From an uncultured Candidatus Melainabacteria bacterium (GTDB lineage: Bacteria > Cyanobacteriota > Vampirovibrionia > Gastranaerophilales > Gastranaerophilaceae): DNA of 64,000 bases. The stretch is taken from NCBI GenBank assembly GCA_947090755.1, contig CAMUPF010000006.1, positions 18,476-82,475 on the forward strand. Direction: 5' to 3'. This document shows positions 53,752 to 61,946 of this stretch, piece after piece. Positions within the stretch are counted from its first letter, which is position 1. Every line of letters starts with the position of its first letter. The notes beneath the pieces are model-generated. The model was not told the DNA's origin, searched no databases, and worked only from the letters and a program-made list of their open reading frames with translations. A program made the translations under genes and the position numbers.

Positions 53752-54900
53752 TTAAAACATTTCCAGTAAATTTTCTTCTTTTGTTACAAAACTTTTTTTC
53801 CGACGTGTTTTGTCGTTCTTTTTCTTTGTTTTGTTTGAAACTTTTTTGTAGGCGTTGTCTATTGAAATTTTGGTCAAAGGGGTACCCTTTTTCTTGTCAA
53901 AGAAAACAAGCCAGAAGTTTCTGTTGATGTTGTCGACGGCAAAAGAGATGTTGCCGACAATTTTTTCACCAGGTTTAATCTGCCTGAACATGATTTTGGT
54001 ATCACCGAAAATTGATGGCCTGAAGGTCGCGTTGTAGTCGTTGATTAATGCCATATCAAGACCTGAAAGAATTTTATCAGAATGGTTAGTAATCATAACA
54101 GTTAAGGTTATAGTGTTTGCGACATCAAACGGGTCTTTTTCGTGTTTAATGTTACTGATAAAGATATCCAGTCCCGGATAAAAAAGTTCGTGCTGCATAA
54201 GTGCTTCTTCGCGGTAGACCGGAAGTTCCACATTGGATTTAATTTTTACCCTGATTTCATCTCCGGGGGCGATTAGAACGCTGTGTCCTTTGCGTATTAA
54301 GGCCATCCCGAGCCCGTAGGCGCCGCCGACAGCGGCTCCGGCTGCAAGAGTGTAACCCTGTGACGCGATAGCTGCTTCAAGGCCTAAGAGGTTCAGCGCT
54401 ACGAACCCGCCAACAACGCCGCCGGCCGCAGTGTAGCCGACATCCTGTGCAACGATTTTGGCGGTTTCAACAACGGGATTAAGCTTTGTGCTCATGTGAC
54501 CTTCTATCGGAATCTCGCGACCGTCAGGGGTGATGAGATAATCAAAATCCATTTCAATCCACGCAGAACGTCCAAGACTTTTTGCTTCACCGGATTCAAT
54601 AATCGAACCGTGAGCGAGCGTGCCTTTCGGGATAATAACGCCCTTGTCGCCGATAACATCAGTTGTAACCTCCGCGAAGAATTCATCACCTTCAATTGAA
54701 AGGTTTCCGTCTAAAACTTGCGAAACGGTCATGTTTATTACGTCTTTGCGCTCCAGGGTTTCGATTTCACCTGTGAAGATATCTTCCTGACGCGGAATGT
54801 AGTTTTCGTTGTATTCAACAGACGCGTCAAAGGTTTCGGCCAAAACTAGCGGCTGACAAAATAATACCGATGAAATAACCAGACCCAAAATCTTCTTCAT
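53752..54900 (-). CDS. Exported protein of unknown function, paralogue type 2
   Basis: 382 aa with signal peptide (about 1-21). A beta unit 'V-I-I-P-K-G-T-L-A-H-G ... M-D-F-D-Y-L-I-T-P-D-G' (about 90-135), a glycine/alanine-rich hydrophobic region (about 150-200, GGVVGGFVALNLLGLEAA) that could enter a membrane, then a second beta-rich domain and a lysine-rich tail. Same plan as the protein at 37484-38338. Confidence 0.68.
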   Translation of the reverse strand: MKKILGLVISSVLFCQPLVLAETFDASVEYNENYIPRQEDIFTGEIETLERKDVINMTVSQVLDGNLSIEGDEFFAEVTTDVIGDKGVIIPKGTLAHGSIIESGEAKSLGRSAWIEMDFDYLITPDGREIPIEGHMSTKLNPVVETAKIVAQDVGYTAAGGVVGGFVALNLLGLEAAIASQGYTLAAGAAVGGAYGLGMALIRKGHSVLIAPGDEIRVKIKSNVELPVYREEALMQHELFYPGLDIFISNIKHEKDPFDVANTITLTVMITNHSDKILSGLDMALINDYNATFRPSIFGDTKIMFRQIKPGEKIVGNISFAVDNINRNFWLVFFDKKKGTPLTKISIDNAYKKVSNKTKKKNDKTRRKKSFVTKEENLLEMF

Positions 54901-54963
54901 AATGAAATTATACTACAAGTGAAGTGTATAATCAAACGGATTTTGTTCGATTAAAAAGTGGAA

Positions 54964-55209
54964 TTACTTGCGTGTTGTAAAAAACGCCCATAGACCGGCG
55001 CCGACAGCGATGACACTATTGAGAAGAATAGAGTTTTTTGTTGGGGATTTGAATACCTGACACTTCCTGCCGGCATAATCCAAGCCCACGCCGAAAGCAA
55101 ACCATCCGCCTGCAGTTGTTGCGGCATTTTGGAGGTTTTGGCGTCGGGTTGTTTGCGTTATTGGTTTTGGATAAGATGTATTGATTTTTGCATCAAAAGT
55201 TACGGGCAT
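54964..55209 (-). CDS. Small unknown protein with C-terminal membrane helix
   Basis: 81 aa. Ser/Thr/Gln-rich N-terminus, glycine-rich middle (TTAGGWFAFGVGLDYAGRK) and a hydrophobic end (LNSVIAVGAGLWAFF). Not recognised; next to tRNA-Ser. Confidence 0.5.
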   Translation of the reverse strand: MPVTFDAKINTSYPKPITQTTRRQNLQNAATTAGGWFAFGVGLDYAGRKCQVFKSPTKNSILLNSVIAVGAGLWAFFTTRK

Positions 55210-55234
55210 AGTGTAATTCCTGTATTTACTGAAA

Positions 55235-55254
55235 AAGTCCCTTTCGGGACTTAA
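55235..55254 (-). terminator. Terminator after tRNA-Ser
   Basis: On the minus strand AAGTCCC-GAAA-GGGACTT followed by TTT. Confidence 0.75.
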
Positions 55255-55255
55255 A

Positions 55256-55345
55256 TGGAGGAGGAGGTGGGATTCGAACCCACGGAACGCGTGAACGTTC
55301 GACAGTTTTCAAGACTGCTCCAATCAACCGCTCTGGCACTCCTCC
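55256..55345 (-). tRNA. tRNA-Ser (anticodon TGA)
   Basis: Acceptor GGAGGAG/CTCCTCC, anticodon in CTTGAAA, long variable arm GAACG-TTCACG-CGTTC typical of tRNA-Ser, T arm GTGGG-TTCGAAT-CCCAC; CCA encoded. Confidence 0.97.
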
Positions 55346-55394
55346 AAGGAGTTTGGATATTATTATTCTATGCGCTGAATTTTTGTTGTCAATA

Positions 55395-56039
55395 CTAATT
55401 TTTTGCTATAAATTCTGCAAAATTACTGCGCGAAACTTCATAAATACTGTCATCAAACTTTAAAGGTCCAAATCCGAGTTTTTCATAAAATGATTTGCGT
55501 TTTATTGGTATAGGTTTTAGTTCAATACCTTCCGCTTCACTGTTATTTAAGACTCTGATTAATTCTCTTAATAATTTTCGTCCGATATTTTTAAATTTTT
55601 CATCATAATTTAAATTTAATCCAAGAATATTAAGATTTTTCTTATGATATATTGCGTCAGGGTTGTTTACGGATTGTGTTTCTATATTTTGTAAAAAGAA
55701 AATAGGTTTTCCATCGCGGTGTAGAATTTGGCCGTCGCAAATCCCGAGGATTTTTTCCGGAATTAATTCGGTGAAATTATCCTTCTGGGTTGTAATTGCG
55801 AAGGCATGTGTGTATTCATCTGACTTTAGGTCAAAAATACATTCGGCCGCGAGTGCACCTTTAGGATTATTTGCCGCGTATCTTGTCAACGCAGGAATAT
55901 CGTATTTTCTCTCAATTTGTACAAAAGTTGCCTCTGCTCTTTGATAAAAAGGTGTAAACGGAACTTTGCGTTTTATTATAGTTTTGGTAACGGGTATCGC
56001 GCCGAAGTTTTGTTGCGCCGGATTTTGTTGGATTCTCAT
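55395..56039 (-). CDS. GNAT-like acetyltransferase with N-terminal NFGA motif
   Basis: 214 aa. Starts M-R-I-Q-Q-N-P-A-Q-Q-N-F-G-A, then a region ending in GRKLLRELIRVLNN ... GIELKPIP ... FYEKLGF, which fits the acetyl-CoA-binding helix and the C-terminal strand of the GNAT fold. The glycine loop is degenerate (N-I-G-R-K), so activity is uncertain. Substrate unknown. Confidence 0.65.
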   Translation of the reverse strand: MRIQQNPAQQNFGAIPVTKTIIKRKVPFTPFYQRAEATFVQIERKYDIPALTRYAANNPKGALAAECIFDLKSDEYTHAFAITTQKDNFTELIPEKILGICDGQILHRDGKPIFFLQNIETQSVNNPDAIYHKKNLNILGLNLNYDEKFKNIGRKLLRELIRVLNNSEAEGIELKPIPIKRKSFYEKLGFGPLKFDDSIYEVSRSNFAEFIAKN

Positions 56040-56071
56040 GCTCTTATAACGACTGTGAATAAAATTTTTTG

Positions 56072-56224
56072 CTAGTCTTTGTTCTTTTCCACGTATTCGG
56101 TTAGGATTTTTGCCGCCAGATTACTTGCTGAACGGTTGTCTTTTTCTGCAAGCTGTCTAAATTTATTTAATAATTCTTTGTCGATTATTATTACAAATCT
56201 ATGTTTATCTTCTCCAATTGCCAT
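56072..56224 (-). CDS. Ribbon-helix-helix DNA-binding protein (50 aa)
   Basis: Short gene of 50 codons: M-A-I-G-E-D-K-H-R-F-V-I-I-I-D..., AAAGGG upstream. Strand RFVIIIDKE, helix LLNKFRQLAEKDN and helix SASNLAAKILTEYVEK give an Arc/CopG ribbon-helix-helix. Such proteins are repressors or antitoxins. Divergent from the 80-aa gene at 56342 and upstream of the GNAT-like gene on the same strand (33-bp gap), so RHH plus GNAT-like resembles the layout of acetyltransferase toxin-antitoxin pairs, although the GNAT protein here is longer. Confidence 0.78.
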   Translation of the reverse strand: MAIGEDKHRFVIIIDKELLNKFRQLAEKDNRSASNLAAKILTEYVEKNKD

Positions 56225-56280
56225 TATAATCCCTTTCTAAATGGTTTATAAACTTATGTTAATAATATACTAATATATAC

Positions 56281-56308
56281 TTGATTTCAATTGCCAACGG
56301 TGTATAAT
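56281..56308 (+). promoter_or_regulatory. Promoter of the 79-aa gene
   Basis: TTGATT (56281-56286), 16 bp, TATAAT (56303-56308), then AAAGGTGG before ATG 56342. Confidence 0.6.
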
Positions 56309-56341
56309 AGGTGTGTAATAATTTGATAAAAGGTGGTGTGT

Positions 56342-56581
56342 ATGCAAAACTTATACGAAAATTTTGACACAATTGTACAGGAGGTAATGGAGGTGAAAGA
56401 CCTCAGTTTAACGCTTACAAGCGCGATGAAAGGGTGTATGAGCGAGAACGAAGAGGCTTATCATCTTTTGCCTGCGCTGGAGTTTTTGAGCCAAAAAACA
56501 ACGGTGCTTTATGAAAAAATGGAGGATATGTCAACACAGTTATTAGAGCAAAATCTGAGTTCCGACCATGATTCTGTGTGA
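56342..56581 (+). CDS. Small acidic helical protein of unknown function
   Basis: 79 aa from ATG 56342. Predicted helical throughout (NFDTIVQEVMEVKDLS ... ALEFLSQKTTVLYEKMEDM). Its last 39 bases overlap the end of the convergent porin gene. Not recognised. Confidence 0.6.
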   Translation: MQNLYENFDTIVQEVMEVKDLSLTLTSAMKGCMSENEEAYHLLPALEFLSQKTTVLYEKMEDMSTQLLEQNLSSDHDSV

Positions 56582-57745
56582 ATCCGCGCGGCCTTGATTT
56601 TGACAGAATATATAGTTCAGAATAAGTTTTAAGCCCTGACCTTTGATAAAATAGTTGATACCGGCGGTGTATTCTCTTCTCATATTGTGCGCAACATTTC
56701 TGTCGGGGTCAAACTGGTCAAATCTTGCAAGCAGTTGAAGTTTCGGGGTGATTTTGTAGCCTACCGTTGAATAAAAGCCTGAAGATTGTTTGTTAGTGAA
56801 GCCGGCAACGCCGTTTGAGCCGTCCGCTTGCGCCCATTCAAAGTTGGCGAAAAATCTTTTGTATTCATAACCGGCGTAAGCGCCTGCAACGAAAAACTCG
56901 CCGCTGCCATATTGGCCGCCGTTGATGCCGCCGCCGAGTTTTAATTTACCGTAGCGGCCGTCGGTTTTGCCGAGCGGTTTTAAGTTTACCCAGCCGGTAA
57001 ATTCTACTCCGGGGAAGAATTTTCTAAAATATGTGTCGGAGCTGTAGCCGCCAAAATCGTAATCAACCAAATCGTAATTACCCTGAACGCGAACACCAAA
57101 TTTACGGACTGTACCATAGGTTCTGGAAATCTGTGAACGGTTGACGAACGGGAGTGTATAAGGGCTTTGGCCGCCTTCAATACCTATAGGCGGACGGGAA
57201 TTACCAAGCATTACGCGGTGGTGGGGAATTCTGTTTGTCGCAATGTATATGTCGGCCGGAAGGTTTTGCCAGAATGTTCTGTTATGAACAGGGTTAAAGT
57301 TAAACATCAGGCGAAAATCTTCTTTCCCGCCTCGAAATTTACCGTCTATACCCACATTGAAGTGGCCCTCAGAGTAATCGACTGTGGTTGGTGCATTATG
57401 ACCCATTGAAACCCCGACCTGCGGCAAAATTGAACCCCAAAGGTGAAGGCTTTCAAAAGGACCTTTTTGAGTGCGCAAAGTTAGTTTGTCGGCAAGTATG
57501 TGATAAGGTGTGTCAGTCTGAACAACTTCTGCTTTCAGGATATCGTGAACCTTTTCGGAAAATGTTTTTTCGTGAGGGATTTGAATGTCCTCCACATGCG
57601 GCGCGGTTTCCTGAACCTGTTGTTCTACCTGACTTTCTAAAATGATGTCTTTGAGTTCTACTGGTGCTATTTCTTGTTCTTCAATAGCCAGTGCGGGTAG
57701 AAATGATATTAAAATTAGTGTAAATATTAAAAAAATCTTTTTCAC
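56543..57745 (-). CDS. Outer-membrane porin, OprO/OprP-like
   Basis: 400 aa, GTG start at 57745 giving a signal peptide (about 1-20, MKKIFLIFTLILISFLPALA). Residues about 90-400 form alternating hydrophobic beta strands with aromatic girdles (LHLWGSILPQVGVS, FFANFEWAQADG, YTAGINYFIKGQGLKLILNYIF) ending in I-L-L. Matches the phosphate-selective porin O/P style; the ion is inferred. No alternative ATG nearby. Confidence 0.78.
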   Translation of the reverse strand: MKKIFLIFTLILISFLPALAIEEQEIAPVELKDIILESQVEQQVQETAPHVEDIQIPHEKTFSEKVHDILKAEVVQTDTPYHILADKLTLRTQKGPFESLHLWGSILPQVGVSMGHNAPTTVDYSEGHFNVGIDGKFRGGKEDFRLMFNFNPVHNRTFWQNLPADIYIATNRIPHHRVMLGNSRPPIGIEGGQSPYTLPFVNRSQISRTYGTVRKFGVRVQGNYDLVDYDFGGYSSDTYFRKFFPGVEFTGWVNLKPLGKTDGRYGKLKLGGGINGGQYGSGEFFVAGAYAGYEYKRFFANFEWAQADGSNGVAGFTNKQSSGFYSTVGYKITPKLQLLARFDQFDPDRNVAHNMRREYTAGINYFIKGQGLKLILNYIFCQNQGRADSHRIMVGTQILL

Positions 57746-57768
57746 GGCTAGTCACAACCTTCTAAAAT

Positions 57769-57795
57769 ATTTCGCCCCTAAAAATGGGGCGAAAT
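57769..57795 (-). terminator. Terminator after the Hyf-like operon
   Basis: Stem ATTTCGCCCC / GGGGCGAAAT with a short A-rich loop, between the last operon gene and the porin gene. Confidence 0.7.
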
Positions 57796-57810
57796 TTTAC
57801 TTATAATATA

Positions 57811-58542
57811 CTATTTACAACCTAAATAATCAAGTATTCCGTTGATTATTGTGAGCGGGTGTGCCGGACAGCCGGGAATGTACAAATCTACCGGATGCCT
57901 TTCAAAGAAAGTTCTGTCGATTTCGTCAGAATCCTGAAAAACTCCGCCGGAAATTGCGCATGCACCAACGGCGATTACGATTCGCGGTTCCGGTGTTGAA
58001 AGAAGTGTATCTTCCAGAGCTTTTGCCATATTTTTTGTTACAGGGCCTGTGATTACGACGCCGTCTGCGTGGCGTGGAGAAGCGACGAAATCAATGCCGT
58101 ATCTGCCGATATCGAAGTTTGCGTTAGAGCAGGCATTTAATTCCATTTCGCAGGAATTGCAGCCGCCGGCTGATACCTGACGTAATTTCAATGATTGGCC
58201 GAAAATTTTTGTAATTTCTTCTTTTGCGGCAATCGGGTTAATTTCGCCGTTAACGATTAAATCTTCGCGTTTTGCGGCGCTGTATTTGTGGTTGCGGGTG
58301 AAAGATATAGCGCCGTTTGAAACGCGAGCGCATTCACCGCAGAAAATACATTTGCCCAAATCGATTTTTTTATCGTTGGTAATCGCACAGGTCGGGCAAG
58401 CTTTTTGACATTCTGCAAGGTTTGTCAATTTCGCTTCGTCAATTACCGGAATCCCGCGGAATTTCGGTTTGATTTCACGGCCTCTTATGTCTTTTATTAT
58501 CTGATTTTTTTGTAGTTTTACAGTTTTTAATGTTTTAAACAT
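57811..58542 (-). CDS. Hyf/Ech-type small subunit fused to a ferredoxin domain
   Basis: 243 aa. Residues 40-85 form a ferredoxin-like part with C45, C49, C52 and C65, C68, C71 (two Cys short of the usual eight, so perhaps one 4Fe-4S cluster). Residues 115-243 are a NuoB/HycG-type small subunit with the proximal-cluster ligands C128, C131 (or C138), C195 and C225 (AGGCNSCEME, GACAISGG, PGCPAHPL). In E. coli the two parts are separate HyfH and HyfI. Last gene of the operon. Confidence 0.88.
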   Translation of the reverse strand: MFKTLKTVKLQKNQIIKDIRGREIKPKFRGIPVIDEAKLTNLAECQKACPTCAITNDKKIDLGKCIFCGECARVSNGAISFTRNHKYSAAKREDLIVNGEINPIAAKEEITKIFGQSLKLRQVSAGGCNSCEMELNACSNANFDIGRYGIDFVASPRHADGVVITGPVTKNMAKALEDTLLSTPEPRIVIAVGACAISGGVFQDSDEIDRTFFERHPVDLYIPGCPAHPLTIINGILDYLGCK

Positions 58543-58558
58543 AGTTGTTTCCTTTTAT

Positions 58559-59992
58559 TTACAGGTCAAATCCACAATATGAAAGGTTAAAGCTTTTGTT
58601 GCAGACAGGGAAGTCTGAAATCTGGTTGTTTCTGACCGCCAGCGCTAAGCCAAACCAGTTGTGGAATGACGGATCTTTGATTTTGTATTGTTGGATGGCA
58701 CCTGATTTGTCTGTGATAATTACGTGACAGATTTCGCCTCTCCAGCCTTCTGTCATTGTTATACACATACTGTCTTTTGGGTAGTCGGACAAAATCGCTG
58801 GTGTTTCTAAATTGCCTTCAAGTTCGTCAAGCATTTCAAGAATCATATCTTTGGATTGTTTGATTTCCAGATATCTCTGATATGCTCTTGCCCAGACATC
58901 GCCGTTTTGTGCTGAAACAGGGGTGAAATCTTTATAATCACCGTAGATTCTGTTATCAACGATTACACCTGACGCTCTTGCTGCAGGGCCAACCATACCG
59001 ATTTCTTCTGCGCGTTTGCAAGAAACAAGGCCGGTGTGTTCGAGTCTTGAAAGAACTGTTGCGTTTGCAAACATTGCGCCGCACATTTCTGTTACGCGGT
59101 TGTCGACTTCTTCCAGCATTGAAACGATTTTGCCTTTTAATTCTTCGTCGATATCAAAATTGACGCCGCCGATTCTCATCAATCCTTTACCAAAACGGCT
59201 GCCGGAGATTTCAAGCATTGTGTTGATGACCAGAGTTCTTGTAACGCCTAAGGTTTCTGCGGCGGTTAAGTATGCGATATCGCCTGCAATTGCACCGATG
59301 TCACCGATATGGATTGCCATACGTTCCATTTCAAGTGCAATTTTACGAATCGTTTTTGCGCGGCCGCAAACTTTCATACCTGAAAGCGCTTCGATACCGC
59401 GGGCAAAAACGCTTGAATGTCCGATTGTTGTATCGCCGCTGATGGATTCTGCAAGCCAGATGTTTGGATTGTTTTTAAGCATTTTTTCAACGCCGCGGTG
59501 TTGCCAGCCAAGTTGGATTTCAAGGTGCATTACGCGTTCGCCCTGACATAAGAATCTGAAATGTCCCGGTTCAATAATTCCTGCGTGAACAGGGCCGACT
59601 GCAACTTCGTGTGATTGCAGGTCGTCGGATTTTAAGAATTCATAGCCCTCATTTACTCTGACAGGTTTTAAGAACGGGTGGCCTGCAGGGCAGATTCCGT
59701 AGTTTTCGTAAATTTCACGTTCAAACATGTGAACTGACGGACGTCTTAAGGTCAATGACGGGTATTCATTTCCGACAATTGTTTTTACGATATGCAGTTC
59801 AGCGTTCTTATCGTCTGCGATTACTGCATATAAATTGTTTTGATATTCTTCTTCCTTGTTGATGAAAAGATTCGCTACACGGTAATGTGTGTCGCTTACC
59901 ATAAGCATAAAATCGTTAAACTCAACTACAGGAATGTCTGATTTTTTTATAACTTCGTTGTTTTTAAATTTTAGTGTTTTTGTCATTACCAT
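58559..59992 (-). CDS. HyfG/NuoCD-like large subunit lacking Ni-site cysteines (Ehr type)
   Basis: 477 aa. NuoC-like N-terminal domain (about 1-125) fused to a NuoD/hydrogenase-large-subunit domain (GPVHAGIIEPGHFRF, HRGVEKML). Where [NiFe] enzymes have R-x-C-G-x-C, this has W-L-A-E-S-I-S-G-D-T-T-I-G-H; the C-terminal DPCxxC is replaced by ...F-P-V-C464-N-K-S-F-N-L-S-Y-C473. It should therefore not bind a NiFe centre. ATG 59992 preferred (AGGTGG six bases upstream); ATG 59986 overlaps the preceding stop. Confidence 0.9.
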   Translation of the reverse strand: MVMTKTLKFKNNEVIKKSDIPVVEFNDFMLMVSDTHYRVANLFINKEEEYQNNLYAVIADDKNAELHIVKTIVGNEYPSLTLRRPSVHMFEREIYENYGICPAGHPFLKPVRVNEGYEFLKSDDLQSHEVAVGPVHAGIIEPGHFRFLCQGERVMHLEIQLGWQHRGVEKMLKNNPNIWLAESISGDTTIGHSSVFARGIEALSGMKVCGRAKTIRKIALEMERMAIHIGDIGAIAGDIAYLTAAETLGVTRTLVINTMLEISGSRFGKGLMRIGGVNFDIDEELKGKIVSMLEEVDNRVTEMCGAMFANATVLSRLEHTGLVSCKRAEEIGMVGPAARASGVIVDNRIYGDYKDFTPVSAQNGDVWARAYQRYLEIKQSKDMILEMLDELEGNLETPAILSDYPKDSMCITMTEGWRGEICHVIITDKSGAIQQYKIKDPSFHNWFGLALAVRNNQISDFPVCNKSFNLSYCGFDL

Positions 59993-61242
59993 ATTGCACC
60001 ACCTGCGTTTTTAATTAATTCAAATAATCCGTTCGGCATATAAATACCAAGAACAATGGCAGTTACAATCAGAACTATTTGAGGTAAGTAGTTGTTGAAC
60101 GGCAATTTTGCCGGTTCGGTTTCTTTGTTTGTGTCTTTTGTATAATCCATTTTCAACACAGTACTCATAATACCGTAGAGAATAAAGGTTAAAAGAAGAA
60201 CAAACGCTATGCACATAATATATTGTTGATTAAGTAGGAACTGTTTGATAATCAAAAATTCTGACAGGAACAATGGTGATGGCGGAATCGCAAGGATTAA
60301 CATTGCGCCGAGTAACCATAACCACGCAGTGCATTTGTTTTTTGTCACGATATCTTTAACTTCTGCAACCTCTTTTGTGTTGTAAAGGTGAAGAATGTTT
60401 CCGGAAGTTAAGAATAATGAACTCTTAATCAAGGAGTGTGACAGTACGTGAATCAAAGCACCGATTGTACCTAAACTTCCAAGCGCGATACCTATTGCAA
60501 TGATACCCATATTCTCTACTGATGAATATGCAAGCATTCTTTTATAGTTTCTGATTTTGTAAACGTAAACAGCTGTGATGAAGATTGATAAAAGTCCCAT
60601 TGCAAGCATTAATACTTGAACGGTGTGGCCTAAACCCGCGAGGCTCATTAATTTTACTAATCTTAAAATGACAAGAACCGCAGAGTTTAAAAGTGTTGCG
60701 GATAACATTGCAGACACCGGTGAAGGTGCTTCCGCGTGCGCATCAGGCAGCCAGCTGTGAACCGGTGCAAAACCTGCCTTCGTTCCAAAACCGATTAAAA
60801 TAAATATAAATGATAATTTTAACCAGAAAGGATTGATGGCTGTTGCGTTAGCGTATAAATCATCATAGAACAATGAGTTTACATTTCCGGAGCCTATGAG
60901 TAAAAGAATTATACCGACAAACGCCAGTGAAATCCCGATTGAACAAAGGAATGTGTATTTCCAGGTTGCTTCCAGTGAATTTTTTGACTTGTGAAGCATG
61001 ATCAAATATGCGCTGGTAAGTGTCGTAGCTTCAACGAATACCCACGTTAAACCTAAGTGGTTACTCAGAAGCGCGCCGACCATTGAAAGGAAAAACAAGA
61101 AGAATATTGAATAATATCTGAAGTTTTTCTTAGGGGTTTTGCAGTAGTTGAACCCTTGATAAATCATTACACAAACGGTTACAACCACGAGCGCTATTAA
61201 AAATAATAAATTTAAACTGTCTAATATAAAATAATTATTCAT
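59986..61242 (-). CDS. HyfF-like proton-pumping membrane subunit (Mrp/NuoN family)
   Basis: 418 aa, about 13 membrane helices. Family signatures: LLSNHLGLTWVFVEATTLTSAYLIM, KAGFAPVHSWLPDAHAEAPSPVSAMLSATLLNSA (channel Lys and His), and KRMLAYSSVENMG. Antiporter-like subunit of the complex. Starts inside the end of the HyfE-like gene (8-bp overlap). Confidence 0.92.
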   Translation of the reverse strand: MNNYFILDSLNLLFLIALVVVTVCVMIYQGFNYCKTPKKNFRYYSIFFLFFLSMVGALLSNHLGLTWVFVEATTLTSAYLIMLHKSKNSLEATWKYTFLCSIGISLAFVGIILLLIGSGNVNSLFYDDLYANATAINPFWLKLSFIFILIGFGTKAGFAPVHSWLPDAHAEAPSPVSAMLSATLLNSAVLVILRLVKLMSLAGLGHTVQVLMLAMGLLSIFITAVYVYKIRNYKRMLAYSSVENMGIIAIGIALGSLGTIGALIHVLSHSLIKSSLFLTSGNILHLYNTKEVAEVKDIVTKNKCTAWLWLLGAMLILAIPPSPLFLSEFLIIKQFLLNQQYIMCIAFVLLLTFILYGIMSTVLKMDYTKDTNKETEPAKLPFNNYLPQIVLIVTAIVLGIYMPNGLFELIKNAGGAIW

Positions 61243-61945
61243 CTTTCGCCATCTCGCTATCTTTTAAATTACAAAGTTGTGATACATCAGGGTTGCCGTA
61301 GATGTGGCCGATTTCGCCTATCAACAGGCCAAGGATGAATACCGCAATGAATACGTCAAGCAGTACACCGAGGTTTACAATCAAAGGCATTTCTTTTGCG
61401 ATAGAAAGTGAAAGCAGGAAGATACCGTTTTCCAGCATCGCAAACCCGATTACGTGAGTGAGTAATTTCTTTTTGATTGCGATGAACACAAACGCGGTGA
61501 TAATTGTTGAAACAGATACACCAAAATAAAGGCTTGAAATGTTTTGCAAAATATCAGCGTGACTGCTTGCAATCATAAACCCTGCAAACAGGATTATCGT
61601 TGAAATTACAAGTGTATAAAAATTAGGGAATTGCGGATTGTTATCCCTTTTTATGTTATTTTTTTCAGCAACTTTATCCAACACGTTAGGGATGATGAGC
61701 GCTTTAACAACAAAGGTTTCCAGAATAAGGAAGGTTGCGCCCAAAAGTGCGTCTACGTGTGTGAATAATGAACTTATTGCAGCCCAGATGCTTGAAGTGT
61801 CAAGTTCGTTGATGTGGGCAAATATTGTTATGATACAAAGGATTATGCCTTGAAGTCTTAACATATTAGTCTGGGCAGCGATACGGCTTGAGGTCGCCAT
61901 ATATAACATCGAAATCCCGAAGATTACAATTAAAAAGTTAATCAT
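61235..61945 (-). CDS. HyfE-like membrane subunit
   Basis: 236 aa, about seven helices, N-terminal half poorly conserved and C-terminal half NuoK-like (HVIGFAMLENGIFLLSLSIAKEMPLIVNLGVLLDVFIAVFILGLLIGEI; conserved Glu in FAMLENG). One base after the HyfC-like gene. Confidence 0.88.
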   Translation of the reverse strand: MINFLIVIFGISMLYMATSSRIAAQTNMLRLQGIILCIITIFAHINELDTSSIWAAISSLFTHVDALLGATFLILETFVVKALIIPNVLDKVAEKNNIKRDNNPQFPNFYTLVISTIILFAGFMIASSHADILQNISSLYFGVSVSTIITAFVFIAIKKKLLTHVIGFAMLENGIFLLSLSIAKEMPLIVNLGVLLDVFIAVFILGLLIGEIGHIYGNPDVSQLCNLKDSEMAKDE

Positions 61946-61946
61946 A

